Assembly: GCF_002858925.1 (NCBI RefSeq)
Contig: NZ_PJRS01000029.1
Location: 1-49,037 of the forward strand
From: Caulobacter zeae
Lineage (GTDB): Bacteria; Pseudomonadota; Alphaproteobacteria; Caulobacterales; Caulobacteraceae
Direction: 5' to 3'
Length of the DNA stretch: 49,037 nucleotides
The position numbers were made by a program, and so were the translations under genes. The notes beneath the pieces are model-generated. The model had not been told where the DNA came from and searched no databases. It saw only the letters and a list, made by a program, of their open reading frames with translations. Position 1 is the stretch's first letter, and every line of letters begins with the position of its first letter. This document shows positions 26,255 to 34,474 of the stretch, piece by piece.

Positions 26255-27586
26255 CTACGCGAACGTCGAAACCACCAGCCAGACGTTCGCCGCCGAGATC
26301 ACCAGGAACAGCCCCCAGGCGACGAGGCGGGTGACCAGGCCGTTAGCGAACGGACCCATCAGCGCCTTGTCGTCGGTGAACCGCAGCAGCGGCCAGATGG
26401 CGAACGGCAGCTGGGCGCTCAGCACCACCTGGGTCAGCACCAGGAGGCTTCCCACCGCATGGTCGCCGAGCGTCAGCACGCCGATCAGCGCCGGGATGAT
26501 GGCCAGGCCCCGGGTGATCAACCGCCGCTGCCAGCAGGGGATGCTGAGGTTCAGGAAGCCCTCCAGGATCACCTGGCCGGCGATGGTGCCGGTGAAGGTG
26601 GCGCTCTGGCCCGAGGCGAAGAGGGCGATCCCGAACAGGATCCCCGCCACCGCCGCGCCGGTGATCGGCGCCAGCAGCTCGTGCGCCTCCTCGATGCCGG
26701 CCACCTCGCGCAACCCGTTACCGTGAAAGGCCGAGGCCGCCAGGACCAGGATCGCGGCGTTGATGAACAGCGCCAGCACCAGGGCGACCACGGTGTCGAT
26801 CGTGGCCAGCCTGATCGCAGCCCGCTTGCCCGCGACGTCTTCCGGCGTCAGCCGTGTCTGCACGATCGATGAGTGCAGATAAAGGTTATGCGGCATGATC
26901 GTCGCGCCCAGTATGCCGATCGCCAGATAGAGCGCGTTGCCCTGTTGCAGCGCCGCCAGCGACGGGACCAGCCCCCGCGCCACGGCCCCGGCGTCGGGCG
27001 GCACGATGATCAGCTGCACCAGGAAGCAGATCCCGACCGTCGAGATCAGGCCCAGGATGATCGCCTCCAACTGGCGGAAGCCCTTGCCCTTCAGGCCCAG
27101 CACGATGACCGTGTCGAGCCCGGTCAGCAGCACCCCTGCCCACAGGGGCACGCCCAGCAACAGCTTGAAGGCCAGGGCCGAGCCCAGCACCTCGGCGATG
27201 TCGCAGGCGATGATGGCCAGCTCCGCCAGCACCCACTGCGCCTTGACCGTCCACGGCCCGAACCGTTCGCGCGACATCCGGGCCAGGTCCTTGCCGGTCA
27301 CCAGGCCCAGCCGCATCGACAGGGTCTGCAACAGGATCGCCGCCAGGCTCGACAGCACCACCACGAACAGCAGGGATGTCCCGTAGCGCGACCCTGCCTC
27401 GATGTCGGTCGCCCAGTTGCCAGGGTCCATGTAGCCGACGCTGACCAGCAGCCCTGGCCCCGCCGTGCGCAGCATCCGCTTCCAGGTCGGCAGCCCGTCC
27501 GGGACGGGCACGGCGCCCCGCACCTCGGCCGGGCAGAACGGAGCGGTCGCAGTCTTGGGGAGGCGGTCGAGCAGGGCGGAAAGCAT
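26255..27586 (-). CDS. mntH: NRAMP-family divalent metal transporter (MntH-like)
   Basis: A 443-residue inner-membrane protein with about eleven hydrophobic segments. Signature motifs are present: SVGYMDPGNWATDIEAG (DPGN metal-binding motif in TM1) and ILGATIMPHNLYLHSS (MPHN motif in TM6). The transport motif region FASGQSATFTGTIAGQVILEGF is also clear. These proteins import Mn(II) and Fe(II) with protons. I chose the ATG at 27586; a longer frame to 27628 adds residues outside the family. No MntR or Fur-like site is obvious in the short upstream gap to the nucleotidyltransferase-like gene. Confidence 0.93.
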   Translation of the reverse strand: MLSALLDRLPKTATAPFCPAEVRGAVPVPDGLPTWKRMLRTAGPGLLVSVGYMDPGNWATDIEAGSRYGTSLLFVVVLSSLAAILLQTLSMRLGLVTGKDLARMSRERFGPWTVKAQWVLAELAIIACDIAEVLGSALAFKLLLGVPLWAGVLLTGLDTVIVLGLKGKGFRQLEAIILGLISTVGICFLVQLIIVPPDAGAVARGLVPSLAALQQGNALYLAIGILGATIMPHNLYLHSSIVQTRLTPEDVAGKRAAIRLATIDTVVALVLALFINAAILVLAASAFHGNGLREVAGIEEAHELLAPITGAAVAGILFGIALFASGQSATFTGTIAGQVILEGFLNLSIPCWQRRLITRGLAIIPALIGVLTLGDHAVGSLLVLTQVVLSAQLPFAIWPLLRFTDDKALMGPFANGLVTRLVAWGLFLVISAANVWLVVSTFA

Positions 27587-27639
27587 GCCCCGACCGTGTG
27601 GCGGGAATCCCGTCCCGTATAGAAGCAACGTGCGCTGGT

Positions 27640-28653
27640 TCAGCCCTCCAGCACCGCCCTTGCATCTCCGGGCAGCAGGCTGACCGCTTCATCCAGCAGC
27701 TTGCGCCACGCCTCGCCGCGTCCGCGGGCCTCGGCATAGGCGTCACGCAGGGCGAAGGGATCGTCTTCGGCGAGGGCACGGATCAGGGCCTGAGCCTGCT
27801 CCACGTCCTTGCGTCGCTTGGGGTTGGCTTGGCTGCGCTTGCGCGAGATGATCAGCTTGTGCACGGCATATCGCGCCGGGGCGGGAACGCGCACGAGCAC
27901 GCCATCATCGTGCAGCACGGCGGCTTCCACCGTATCTCGCAGCAGGAAATCGAGAAAGCGCAGGGGCGTTGCGTCGGTGTTCAGGGCGACGAGGCGGGAG
28001 GTCTCATCGTCGGCCGCATGCCGGCTGGTCGTCAACACGTCCACTGCATAGCCATCGGGCGTCCGGTAGGCGGCGCTCTTGCTCGGATCGAGCTTGGGGA
28101 TGGGGGAGAAGCTCGGGTCGGCGGCGCGCAGCACGTCGATGAAGGGCCGGTCCATTGCATCGTCGATGGCCATCGAGATCCCGTAGTCCTGGGCGATGTC
28201 GAGATCGCCCGTGCGCACGGCCTGTGCGGGCAAGGTGAAGCCCAGCAAGGCGCCGTAGGTTTGGAAGGCCACCGTGCCGACGACGGCGGCGCGCAGCCGA
28301 AACACGCCGGCCTTGTTCAAGGCTTGCAGGACACGGCCTGTGCGCTGGTCCGGCGTGTGCAGTCCCGCCGCGCGCAACCCCCTCACGATTTGCCGGCGCC
28401 CGTCGGCGGCGCCGTTGATGGTCTTCGCCGTTTCCATGGCTGCCAGCAACTCGGGCGTTTCGGGGCCAAGGTAGCGTTCCAGCCGCTCGCCTCGCACCTG
28501 CCGTGAACGGACATACCAGTAAGGGCGACCGCCGCGCTCGCGCCGTAGGAAGCTGGCGCCGTCGCCGAACTCGCTGATCTGGGTCGCGCGAAGCTGGTCG
28601 ATCAGATCGGCGACGTTCGTGTGGATCGCCAAGGGTAGGCGCTGGAGGGTCAC
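27640..28653 (-). CDS. GSU2403-type nucleotidyltransferase-fold protein
   Basis: About 337 residues. The centre holds the nucleotidyltransferase-fold signature VVGTVAFQTYGALLG ... RTGDLDIAQDYGI, with the DxD-type acidic pair, as in the NTP_transf_8/GSU2403 family. The N-terminal 100 residues (ADLIDQLRATQISEFGDGASFLRRERGGRPYWY is part) form a separate domain. A helical C-terminus (ISRKRSQANPKRRKDVEQAQ) follows. Relatives are scattered across bacteria and often near mobile or toxin-antitoxin-like loci; the reaction is unknown. The start is a GTG at 28653 because AAGGA lies 8 bases upstream; the longer frame from 28710 would translate through a perfect 30-bp palindrome. No antitoxin partner gene is seen beside it. 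Confidence 0.8.
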   Translation of the reverse strand: MTLQRLPLAIHTNVADLIDQLRATQISEFGDGASFLRRERGGRPYWYVRSRQVRGERLERYLGPETPELLAAMETAKTINGAADGRRQIVRGLRAAGLHTPDQRTGRVLQALNKAGVFRLRAAVVGTVAFQTYGALLGFTLPAQAVRTGDLDIAQDYGISMAIDDAMDRPFIDVLRAADPSFSPIPKLDPSKSAAYRTPDGYAVDVLTTSRHAADDETSRLVALNTDATPLRFLDFLLRDTVEAAVLHDDGVLVRVPAPARYAVHKLIISRKRSQANPKRRKDVEQAQALIRALAEDDPFALRDAYAEARGRGEAWRKLLDEAVSLLPGDARAVLEG

Positions 28654-28664
28654 GGGATTGGTCC

Positions 28665-28694
28665 TTGCCACCACTTTCAACAAAGTGGTGGCAA
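28665..28694. promoter_or_regulatory. Perfect 13-bp inverted repeat abutting a ribosome site
   Basis: TTGCCACCACTTT, a 4-base centre, then AAAGTGGTGGCAA. It lies immediately upstream of, and touches, the AAGGA ribosome site of the nucleotidyltransferase-like gene at 28653. It could be a dimer operator or an mRNA hairpin controlling translation. Confidence 0.75.
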
Positions 28695-28728
28695 AGATTT
28701 GGAAAATCAACTTTCTAGTGGTTTTGGA

Positions 28729-30267
28729 TCAAACGATCCGCCCCTCGCCCTTGCCCCAGTAGGCGTCCCGTACCAGCCGCTTGTAGAGCTTGCCCGTCGG
28801 GTGACGGGGCAGTTCCCGTGCGAAGTCCACCTGCCGCGGAGCCTTCACGTGGCTGAGGTTGTCGCGGGTGAAGGCCAGCAGTTCGGCGGCCAGGGCCTCT
28901 CCCGCATCGTCCCAGTCCAGCGGCTGGATGACGGCGACCACCTTCTCGCCCATCTCCTCGTCGGGCGCGCCCACCACGGCCGCGTCGGCCACCTTGGGGT
29001 GGGTGATCAGCAGGTTCTCGATCTCCTGCGGATAGATGTTCACCCCGCCGGAGATGATCATGAAGCTCTTGCGGTCGGTCAGGTAGAGATAGCCGTCCTC
29101 GTCGGCCCAGCCCACGTCGCCCAGCGTCGTCCAGCCGTGCTTGTTGTAGCTCTCGGCCGTCTTCTCCGGGGCGTTGTGATAGGTCACCGCCGGGCCGTTG
29201 GCGAAATAGACCACGCCCTCGGCGCGGGCGGGCAGGGGATCGCCCGCCTCGTCGCAGATGCGTAGTTCGCCCAGCGCCGCCTGGCCCACCGAGCCTCGCC
29301 GCTCCAGCCAGTTCTTGCTGTCGATCCAGCAGAAGCCGTTACCCTCGGTGCCGGCGTAGTATTCGTAGATCACCGGCCCCCACCAGGCGATCATCTGTTC
29401 CTTCACGGGCACGGGGCAGGGGGCGGCGGCGTGGATCGCCGAACGCATGGTCGAGACGTCGTACCTGGCCCGCGTCGCCTCCGGCAGTTTCAACATCCGC
29501 ACGAAGTGGGTCGGCACGAACTGGCCGCAGGTGGCCTTGTGCTCTTCGATCAGGGCCAGGGCCGTCTCGGGATCGAACTTCTCCATCACCACGACCGTGC
29601 CGCCCAGCTTGTGCACGCTCATGCACCAGCGCAGCGGGGCGGCGTGATAGAGCGGCGCGGGCGAGAGGTAGACGCTGTCGCCGTCCAGCTTGAACAGGTG
29701 CTGGGCCATCATCTGCAAGGCGTGGGGCGCATCGATCGGCGCGCCGTTCAGCGCCGGCTTCACGCCCTTGGGCCGGCCGGTGGTGCCCGACGAATAGAGC
29801 ATGTCCGAGCCGGAGGTCTCGTCGGCGATCGGGCTGGCCGGCATGGCCGCCCGGGCGGCGTCGAGGTCGGCATAGGGGCCGCTGGGCCCGTCCACCCGCA
29901 GCAGCGCCACGCCTGGGATCAGCGGCGCCAGGCCTTGCGCAACGCCGTCCATCGCCGGGCCGGCGATCAGCGCCTTGGCTCCGCAGTCCTTGACGATGTA
30001 CTCGACCTCGGGCGCGGTGAGCTTGGTCGAGATGCAGGTGTAATAGAGCCCCGCCCGCTGGGCCGCCCAGGCGATCTCCAGATAGCGCGGATGGTTGTCG
30101 AGCAGGATGGCGACCACGTCGCCGACCTGAAGCCCCATCGACCGGAACAGCTGGGCCCCCTGGTTGGAGCGGTCGTCCAGCTCCTTGTAGGTGACGATCT
30201 CGCCCGAGCCGGCCATCACGAAGGCGGGCTTGTCGGGCTGGGTGCGGGCGTGGACGCTCGGATGCAT
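28729..30267 (-). CDS. Acyl-CoA synthetase (AMP-dependent ligase)
   Basis: A 512-residue ANL-superfamily ligase. The P-loop is DMLYSSGTTGRPKGVKP. The middle motif YEYYAGTEGNGF and hinge region DVGWADEDGYLYLTDRKSFMIISGG are present, as is the catalytic Lys in HPTGKLYKRLV. It activates a carboxylic acid through an acyl-AMP to the CoA thioester. Sequences of this type (SSGTTGRPKGV with NIYPQEIE) are often annotated FadD-like or bile-acid/steroid-CoA ligase-like; the substrate is not determined. CAGGAGG precedes the ATG at 30267 by 5 bases. It is divergent from a cytochrome P450, and together with the P450 and crotonase suggests breakdown of a hydroxylated lipid or terpenoid side chain. Confidence 0.92.
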   Translation of the reverse strand: MHPSVHARTQPDKPAFVMAGSGEIVTYKELDDRSNQGAQLFRSMGLQVGDVVAILLDNHPRYLEIAWAAQRAGLYYTCISTKLTAPEVEYIVKDCGAKALIAGPAMDGVAQGLAPLIPGVALLRVDGPSGPYADLDAARAAMPASPIADETSGSDMLYSSGTTGRPKGVKPALNGAPIDAPHALQMMAQHLFKLDGDSVYLSPAPLYHAAPLRWCMSVHKLGGTVVVMEKFDPETALALIEEHKATCGQFVPTHFVRMLKLPEATRARYDVSTMRSAIHAAAPCPVPVKEQMIAWWGPVIYEYYAGTEGNGFCWIDSKNWLERRGSVGQAALGELRICDEAGDPLPARAEGVVYFANGPAVTYHNAPEKTAESYNKHGWTTLGDVGWADEDGYLYLTDRKSFMIISGGVNIYPQEIENLLITHPKVADAAVVGAPDEEMGEKVVAVIQPLDWDDAGEALAAELLAFTRDNLSHVKAPRQVDFARELPRHPTGKLYKRLVRDAYWGKGEGRIV

Positions 30268-30471
30268 GCGACCTCCTGGGCCGCCGGTCGTCGCCGGGGC
30301 GGCCGTTTCTCTCCCTGCCGCCGCCTGCGTGTGACCCGCATGATCGGCGTTCAGTCAGCAGCATGACCCAAGGCCGGACGCTCGCGCAAGTTGCCGTAGG
30401 GGCGCCGTTGGCGGCCGCGCAATCCTGGGTGATCGTGTGTCCCACAACGATGTTCGACGGGAGGCGAGCGC

Positions 30472-31806
30472 ATGGAGCTGATCAGCAAGACGGTGGTCGA
30501 CGGCCGGCCGGGACCCGGCGCGGCCAGGGCCTATCCCACCCTCGAAGGCGTCGACCTGGCCGACATCTTCCGCTTCACCAGGGGCCAGCCCTTCGCCGAC
30601 TTCACGCGGATGCGGGACGAGGCGCCGGTGATGTGGCACGGCGAGCCGTTCGGCGGGCCGGGGTTCTGGGCCGTCACCCGCTACGACGACGTCATGCGGG
30701 TCAACGGCGACCCGGAGACCTTCTCCTCGCAGAAGGGCGGGATCCTGATGTCGATGGGGCCGCCCGACAAGCGCCACGCCCTGCTGTTCCGGGCGACCAT
30801 GGACACCATGATCAATCTCGACGCGCCGCATCACCTGCAGCTGCGCCGCGAGCACATGCCCTATTTCACCGCCGCCTACCTGCGCGGCCTGACCGACCGG
30901 GTGAAGGGAGAGGTCACGCGGCTGCTGGACGAGATGGAGCCGCTGCTGGCCGGCGGCGGCGAGATCGACATGGTCGAGCACTTCTCGTCGATCCTGCCGC
31001 TGTTCACCCTATGCGAGATCCTGGGCGTGCCGCCCGAGGACCGGGCCAAGTTCCTGCGCTGGATGCACTATCTGGAGCGGGCCCAGGACCTGGCCGTGCA
31101 GCAGGCCCAGGCGCCGATCACGCCCACGCTCGAGCTCATGCAGTTCGTGGCCGACTTCAACGACAACATCGAGGAGATGTTCGACTACGGCCGGACCATG
31201 CTGCTCAAGCGGCGCGAGGATCCCAGGCAGGATCTGATGACGGCGATCGCGCGGGCCCAGGTCGACGGCGATCTGCTGGCCGACGAATATCTCGACGGCT
31301 CGTGGCTGCTGATCGTCTTCGCCGGCAACGACACGACGCGAAACACCCTGTCGGGCGCCATGCGGCTGCTGACCGAGTTTCCCGAGCAGAAGCAGCGGCT
31401 GATCGAGGATCCGTCCCTGCTGCCGGGGGCGGTGGACGAGTTCATCCGCATGGTCAGCCCGGTGATCTACATGCGCCGCACCGCCACGCGTGACGTCGAG
31501 GTGGCCGGCCAGCAGATCGCCGAGGGCGAGAAGGTGGTCATGTACTACGGCGCGGCCAATCGCGACCCCGCCATGTTCGAGAACCCCGACCGCCTGGACG
31601 TAACCCGTCCCAACGCCGGCAAGCACGTGGCCTTCGGCTACGGCCCGCACACCTGCCTGGGCAAGCGCGTCGCCCAGATCCAGCTGGAGGAGGCCTATCG
31701 CCAGATCCTGGCCCGCTTCCCCGACCTGGAATGGACAGGGAGCATCGACATCGCGGCCAACAACTTCGTGCACGCGATCAGCAAGCTGGGGGTGAGGCGG
31801 GCCTGA
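30472..31806 (+). CDS. Cytochrome P450
   Basis: A 444-residue soluble bacterial P450. The I-helix oxygen-activation motif is FAGNDTTRN, the ExxR motif is EFIR in AVDEFIRMVSP, and the heme-binding loop is FGYGPHTCLGKR with Cys395 as thiolate ligand. Sequence features (NLDAPHHLQLRREH, FFxPxYLRGL-like) resemble the CYP124/125/142 group that hydroxylates methyl-branched lipids and steroid side chains, but I cannot fix the substrate. Electrons would come from a ferredoxin and reductase not in this window. GGGAGG lies 7 bases before the ATG. Its divergent neighbour is an acyl-CoA synthetase and its downstream neighbour a crotonase. Confidence 0.93.
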   Translation: MELISKTVVDGRPGPGAARAYPTLEGVDLADIFRFTRGQPFADFTRMRDEAPVMWHGEPFGGPGFWAVTRYDDVMRVNGDPETFSSQKGGILMSMGPPDKRHALLFRATMDTMINLDAPHHLQLRREHMPYFTAAYLRGLTDRVKGEVTRLLDEMEPLLAGGGEIDMVEHFSSILPLFTLCEILGVPPEDRAKFLRWMHYLERAQDLAVQQAQAPITPTLELMQFVADFNDNIEEMFDYGRTMLLKRREDPRQDLMTAIARAQVDGDLLADEYLDGSWLLIVFAGNDTTRNTLSGAMRLLTEFPEQKQRLIEDPSLLPGAVDEFIRMVSPVIYMRRTATRDVEVAGQQIAEGEKVVMYYGAANRDPAMFENPDRLDVTRPNAGKHVAFGYGPHTCLGKRVAQIQLEEAYRQILARFPDLEWTGSIDIAANNFVHAISKLGVRRA

Positions 31807-31936
31807 CCTCCCTTCCCCCTTGATGGGGGAAGGGCCGGGGATGGGGGTGACCCGCCGAGCCGGCCACGTTGTGTGGCTTCTACCGCCGCATCCACCCCCA
31901 CCCCTGCCCCTCCCCCATCGAGGGGGAGGGGTTGTG
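31807..31936. repeat. Bipartite inverted hairpin repeat (family B)
   Basis: Left hairpin CTTCCCCCTTGATGGGGGAAG, then GGGGATGGGGGTG, a spacer of about 50 bases, then CACCCCCACCCCTGCCCC and right hairpin CCTCCCCCATCGAGGGGGAGG. Same architecture as 22071-22185. It lies between the P450 and the crotonase and may act as a transcription or stability boundary. Confidence 0.87.
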
Positions 31937-31952
31937 CACATGCGGCAAGCGA

Positions 31953-31968
31953 TCATACGATCGTTTGA
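31953..31968. promoter_or_regulatory. PsrA/FadR-type operator candidate upstream of crotonase
   Basis: TCATACGATCGTTTGA is a 16-bp palindrome with one mismatched pair. It reads CATAC-N4-GTTTG, one base from the CAAAC-N4-GTTTG of the MaoC site at 26200. It is 29 bases upstream of the crotonase ATG, after the repeat element, so the crotonase probably has its own promoter. Confidence 0.5.
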
Positions 31969-31996
31969 AAATGGACCGCCCCAGGGAGCCCGCCAC

Positions 31997-32881
31997 ATGT
32001 CGCAGCCCAGCTTCGAGACCCTGCTCTATGCCGTCGAGGATGGCGTCGCGACGATCACCCTGAACCGGCCCGACAAGCTCAACGCCTTCACCGCCCGGAT
32101 GATGAAGGAGCTGATCGAGGTCTTCGACGTCACCGACGCCGACGATGCGGTGAAGGTGGTGATCGTCACCGGCGCGGGCCGGGCGTTCTGCGCGGGGGCG
32201 GATCTTTCGAGCGGCGGGGCCACCTTCGACCGCACGTCTCCTCAGGCTTTGGAGCGGGAAGAGGGCAAGGTCGGCGACGTCTATCGCGACGGCGGCGGCC
32301 GGGTGACCCTGCGCATCTACGACAGCCTCAAGCCGGTGATCGCCGCCGTGAACGGCCCGGCCGTCGGCGTCGGCGCCACGATGCAGCTGGCCATGGACAT
32401 CCGCCTGGCCGCCGAAGACGCCAAGTTCGGCTTCGTCTTCGCCCGTCGGGGCATCACGCCCGAGGCCTGCTCGTCCTGGTTCCTGCCGCGCCTGGTGGGC
32501 ATGCAGACGGCGCTGGAGTGGTGCTACACCGGCCGGGTGTTCCCGGCGACCGAGGCCAAGGAGAGCGGTTTCGTCCGCTCGCTGCACGCCCCCGACGACC
32601 TGCTGCCCGCCGCCCGGGCCCTGGCGCGCGAGATCGCCGACAACACCGCCCCCGTCTCGGTCGCCCTCACCCGCCAGCTGCTCTGGCGCATGGCCGGCGC
32701 CGACCATCCGATGGAGGCCCACAAGGCCGACAGCCGCGCCATCCAGTCGCGCGGCGCCTCGGGCGACGCCAAGGAGGGCGTGACCTCGTTCCTGGAGAAG
32801 CGCGCCCCGGCCTATCCCAATCGCGTCTCCACCGACCTGCCCGACATTTGGCCGGAGTGGGAACCGCGACAATTTCGCTGA
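31997..32881 (+). CDS. Enoyl-CoA hydratase/isomerase (crotonase family)
   Basis: A 294-residue crotonase-fold enzyme. ITLNRPDKLNAFTARM and AFCAGADLSSGG (first oxyanion-hole segment) lie in the N-terminal half. KPVIAAVNGPAVGVGATMQLAMDIRLAA holds the second, and RRGITPEACSSWFLPRLVG carries a Glu at the position used for catalysis by hydratases. It would hydrate or isomerise an enoyl-CoA in beta-oxidation. The ATG at 31997 follows an AGGGAG ribosome site at 8 bases; the upstream part of the open frame is repeat sequence and is not coding. It may be transcribed separately from the P450 because of the intervening repeat and the operator candidate at 31953. Confidence 0.92.
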   Translation: MSQPSFETLLYAVEDGVATITLNRPDKLNAFTARMMKELIEVFDVTDADDAVKVVIVTGAGRAFCAGADLSSGGATFDRTSPQALEREEGKVGDVYRDGGGRVTLRIYDSLKPVIAAVNGPAVGVGATMQLAMDIRLAAEDAKFGFVFARRGITPEACSSWFLPRLVGMQTALEWCYTGRVFPATEAKESGFVRSLHAPDDLLPAARALAREIADNTAPVSVALTRQLLWRMAGADHPMEAHKADSRAIQSRGASGDAKEGVTSFLEKRAPAYPNRVSTDLPDIWPEWEPRQFR

Positions 32882-33011
32882 CCCCCTGGCGAAGCCAGGC
32901 TTTGGGCCGCAAATTCCCCTGGCGGGAGAATCCCTGGCGCTAATTCGAACTTAAGGGCGTTACCGTCTAGGTTCGAAACTCGGCGACCGGGGCTTCGCCG
33001 CCAGGAAGATC

Positions 33012-34223
33012 ATGACCGACTCGATTTCGCCCTTCGCCAAGCCGATCGCCGTTCCGCCCAAGTCGCGCGCCGCCCTCCTCAAGCGTCTCGCCGACGTGGT
33101 CTGTCTGCCGGCCAGCCGCATCAACGCCTTCGAGCGGGCGATGTGCGCCGACCTGCTGGTCGAGATGCTGCGCGAGGCGGTGGTCGAGGAGCGCGAGAAG
33201 GTCGCCCGCCGCCTGGCCAACCTCAACGACATGCCCGGCTCGCTGGTCCGCCTTCTGCTGCGCGACGAGGTCGTCGTCGCCCGCGCCCTGCTCGAGAACT
33301 CGCCCAACCTGTCGGACGCCGACCTGATCGACTGTCTCTACCACGCCACCCAGGAGCACCGCCGGCTGATCGCCATCCGCCGCGGCGTCGGCGAGGTGGT
33401 GGCCGACGCCTTGGTCGACATGGGCGAGACGCCGGTGGTCGAGGCCTTGCTGCGCAACGAACTGGCCCGCTTCAGCCACCAGGGCGTCGAGAACGTCGTG
33501 GCCATGACGCGCGACAATCCCAGCCTGATCCCGCTGCTGCTGCGGCGCGCCGAGCTGCGCCCCAGCCACGCCTATGTGATGTTCTGGTGGGCCGACGCCG
33601 AGGCCCGCCGCACGATCCTCCAGCGCTTCGCCGTCTCGCGCGAGATCTTGCAGGAGGCCGTCGGCGACGTCTTCGCGGTAGCCTCCGAGGAGGGCTGGCA
33701 GGATCCCTTGTCGCGCAAGGCCCTGCAGTTCATCGAGCGCCGCCAGCGCAACCGCGCGGCCATCGCCAAGAGCCCGTTCGACAGCCTTGAGGACGCCGTC
33801 GCGGCCGCCCAGAGCGGCCTGACCCGCGAGACGGCCGAGGAGATCTCGTATCTCGCCGGCCTCAAGCCGATGACCGGCGCCAAGATCTTCACCGACGCCG
33901 GCGGCGAGCCGATCGCCATCCTCTGCAAGGCCACCGGCCTGCCGCGCGCGGCCGTTCGCGCCCTGTGGCGCGGCCTGCGCCGGCCGGAGACCGACGCCGA
34001 GGGCGCGCCGTCGCCCGGGCTGGAGCGCGTGCTGGGGGTGTTCGACGCCATCGCCGTCGATCGGGCCCAGACCGTGTTGCGCTATTGGAACTGGTCGTTG
34101 TCGTCAGCCCTGACGCCGGCCCTGCTGAAGGCCATCCGCGACGGCGACACCGACGCCATCGACGAGTATTCGGTGCCGCAACGCGCGGCGATGCTGGCCC
34201 TGTCGCGGGATTTCGGCCGCTAG
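33012..34223 (+). CDS. DUF2336 domain protein
   Basis: A 403-residue, helix-rich soluble protein. The N-terminal two thirds consist of HEAT-like repeats: EREKVARRLANLNDMPGSLVR, LLRDEVVVARALLENSPNLSDADLI and EHRRLIAIRRGVGEVVADALV are successive units characteristic of DUF2336. The family is confined largely to Alphaproteobacteria and has no assigned reaction; a scaffold or protein-binding role is a reasonable guess only. The ATG at 33012 follows GCCAGGAAG. A 130-bp gap separates it from the crotonase. One GAATC lies at 32928 in its upstream region. Confidence 0.85.
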   Translation: MTDSISPFAKPIAVPPKSRAALLKRLADVVCLPASRINAFERAMCADLLVEMLREAVVEEREKVARRLANLNDMPGSLVRLLLRDEVVVARALLENSPNLSDADLIDCLYHATQEHRRLIAIRRGVGEVVADALVDMGETPVVEALLRNELARFSHQGVENVVAMTRDNPSLIPLLLRRAELRPSHAYVMFWWADAEARRTILQRFAVSREILQEAVGDVFAVASEEGWQDPLSRKALQFIERRQRNRAAIAKSPFDSLEDAVAAAQSGLTRETAEEISYLAGLKPMTGAKIFTDAGGEPIAILCKATGLPRAAVRALWRGLRRPETDAEGAPSPGLERVLGVFDAIAVDRAQTVLRYWNWSLSSALTPALLKAIRDGDTDAIDEYSVPQRAAMLALSRDFGR

Positions 34224-34330
34224 GCGCCGAGATCTACGCGACGCGTCGTGTCCGTACGGTCAAGTTCGGCGAACGCGTTCAGTCAAAATCCAGAAAATCT
34301 GAATTTTTATTTCGCGACCTTAAGTTGCCG

Positions 34331-34346
34331 ATGCGAATGATCGCAT
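34331..34346. promoter_or_regulatory. Palindrome upstream of the second mucR
   Basis: ATGCGAATGATCGCAT is a 6-4-6 perfect inverted repeat in the AT-rich 251-bp region before mucR paralog 2. Nothing identifies the regulator; autoregulation by MucR is one possibility. Confidence 0.35.
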
Positions 34347-34474
34347 TGATCGACAGTCAATATTCCCCTGCGGCATCTATTGCCCGGTTTTACTGACGCG
34401 TTTATCCATGATGCAACTTCGCGCGCCAAAGCTGGTCGCGCGTGAAGAAAGATAAAGGGAACGGGAGAGGCGTC

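Noticed and set aside
28726..28739. GGATCAAACGATCC as a terminator of the acyl-CoA synthetase
   Set aside because: The stem is only 5 bp and has no T tract on the relevant strand; it also overlaps the stop codon.
32934..32962. TTAA plus TTAC near 32951 as a CtrA site for the DUF2336 gene
   Set aside because: Spacing is 5 bases and the second half-site is incomplete.
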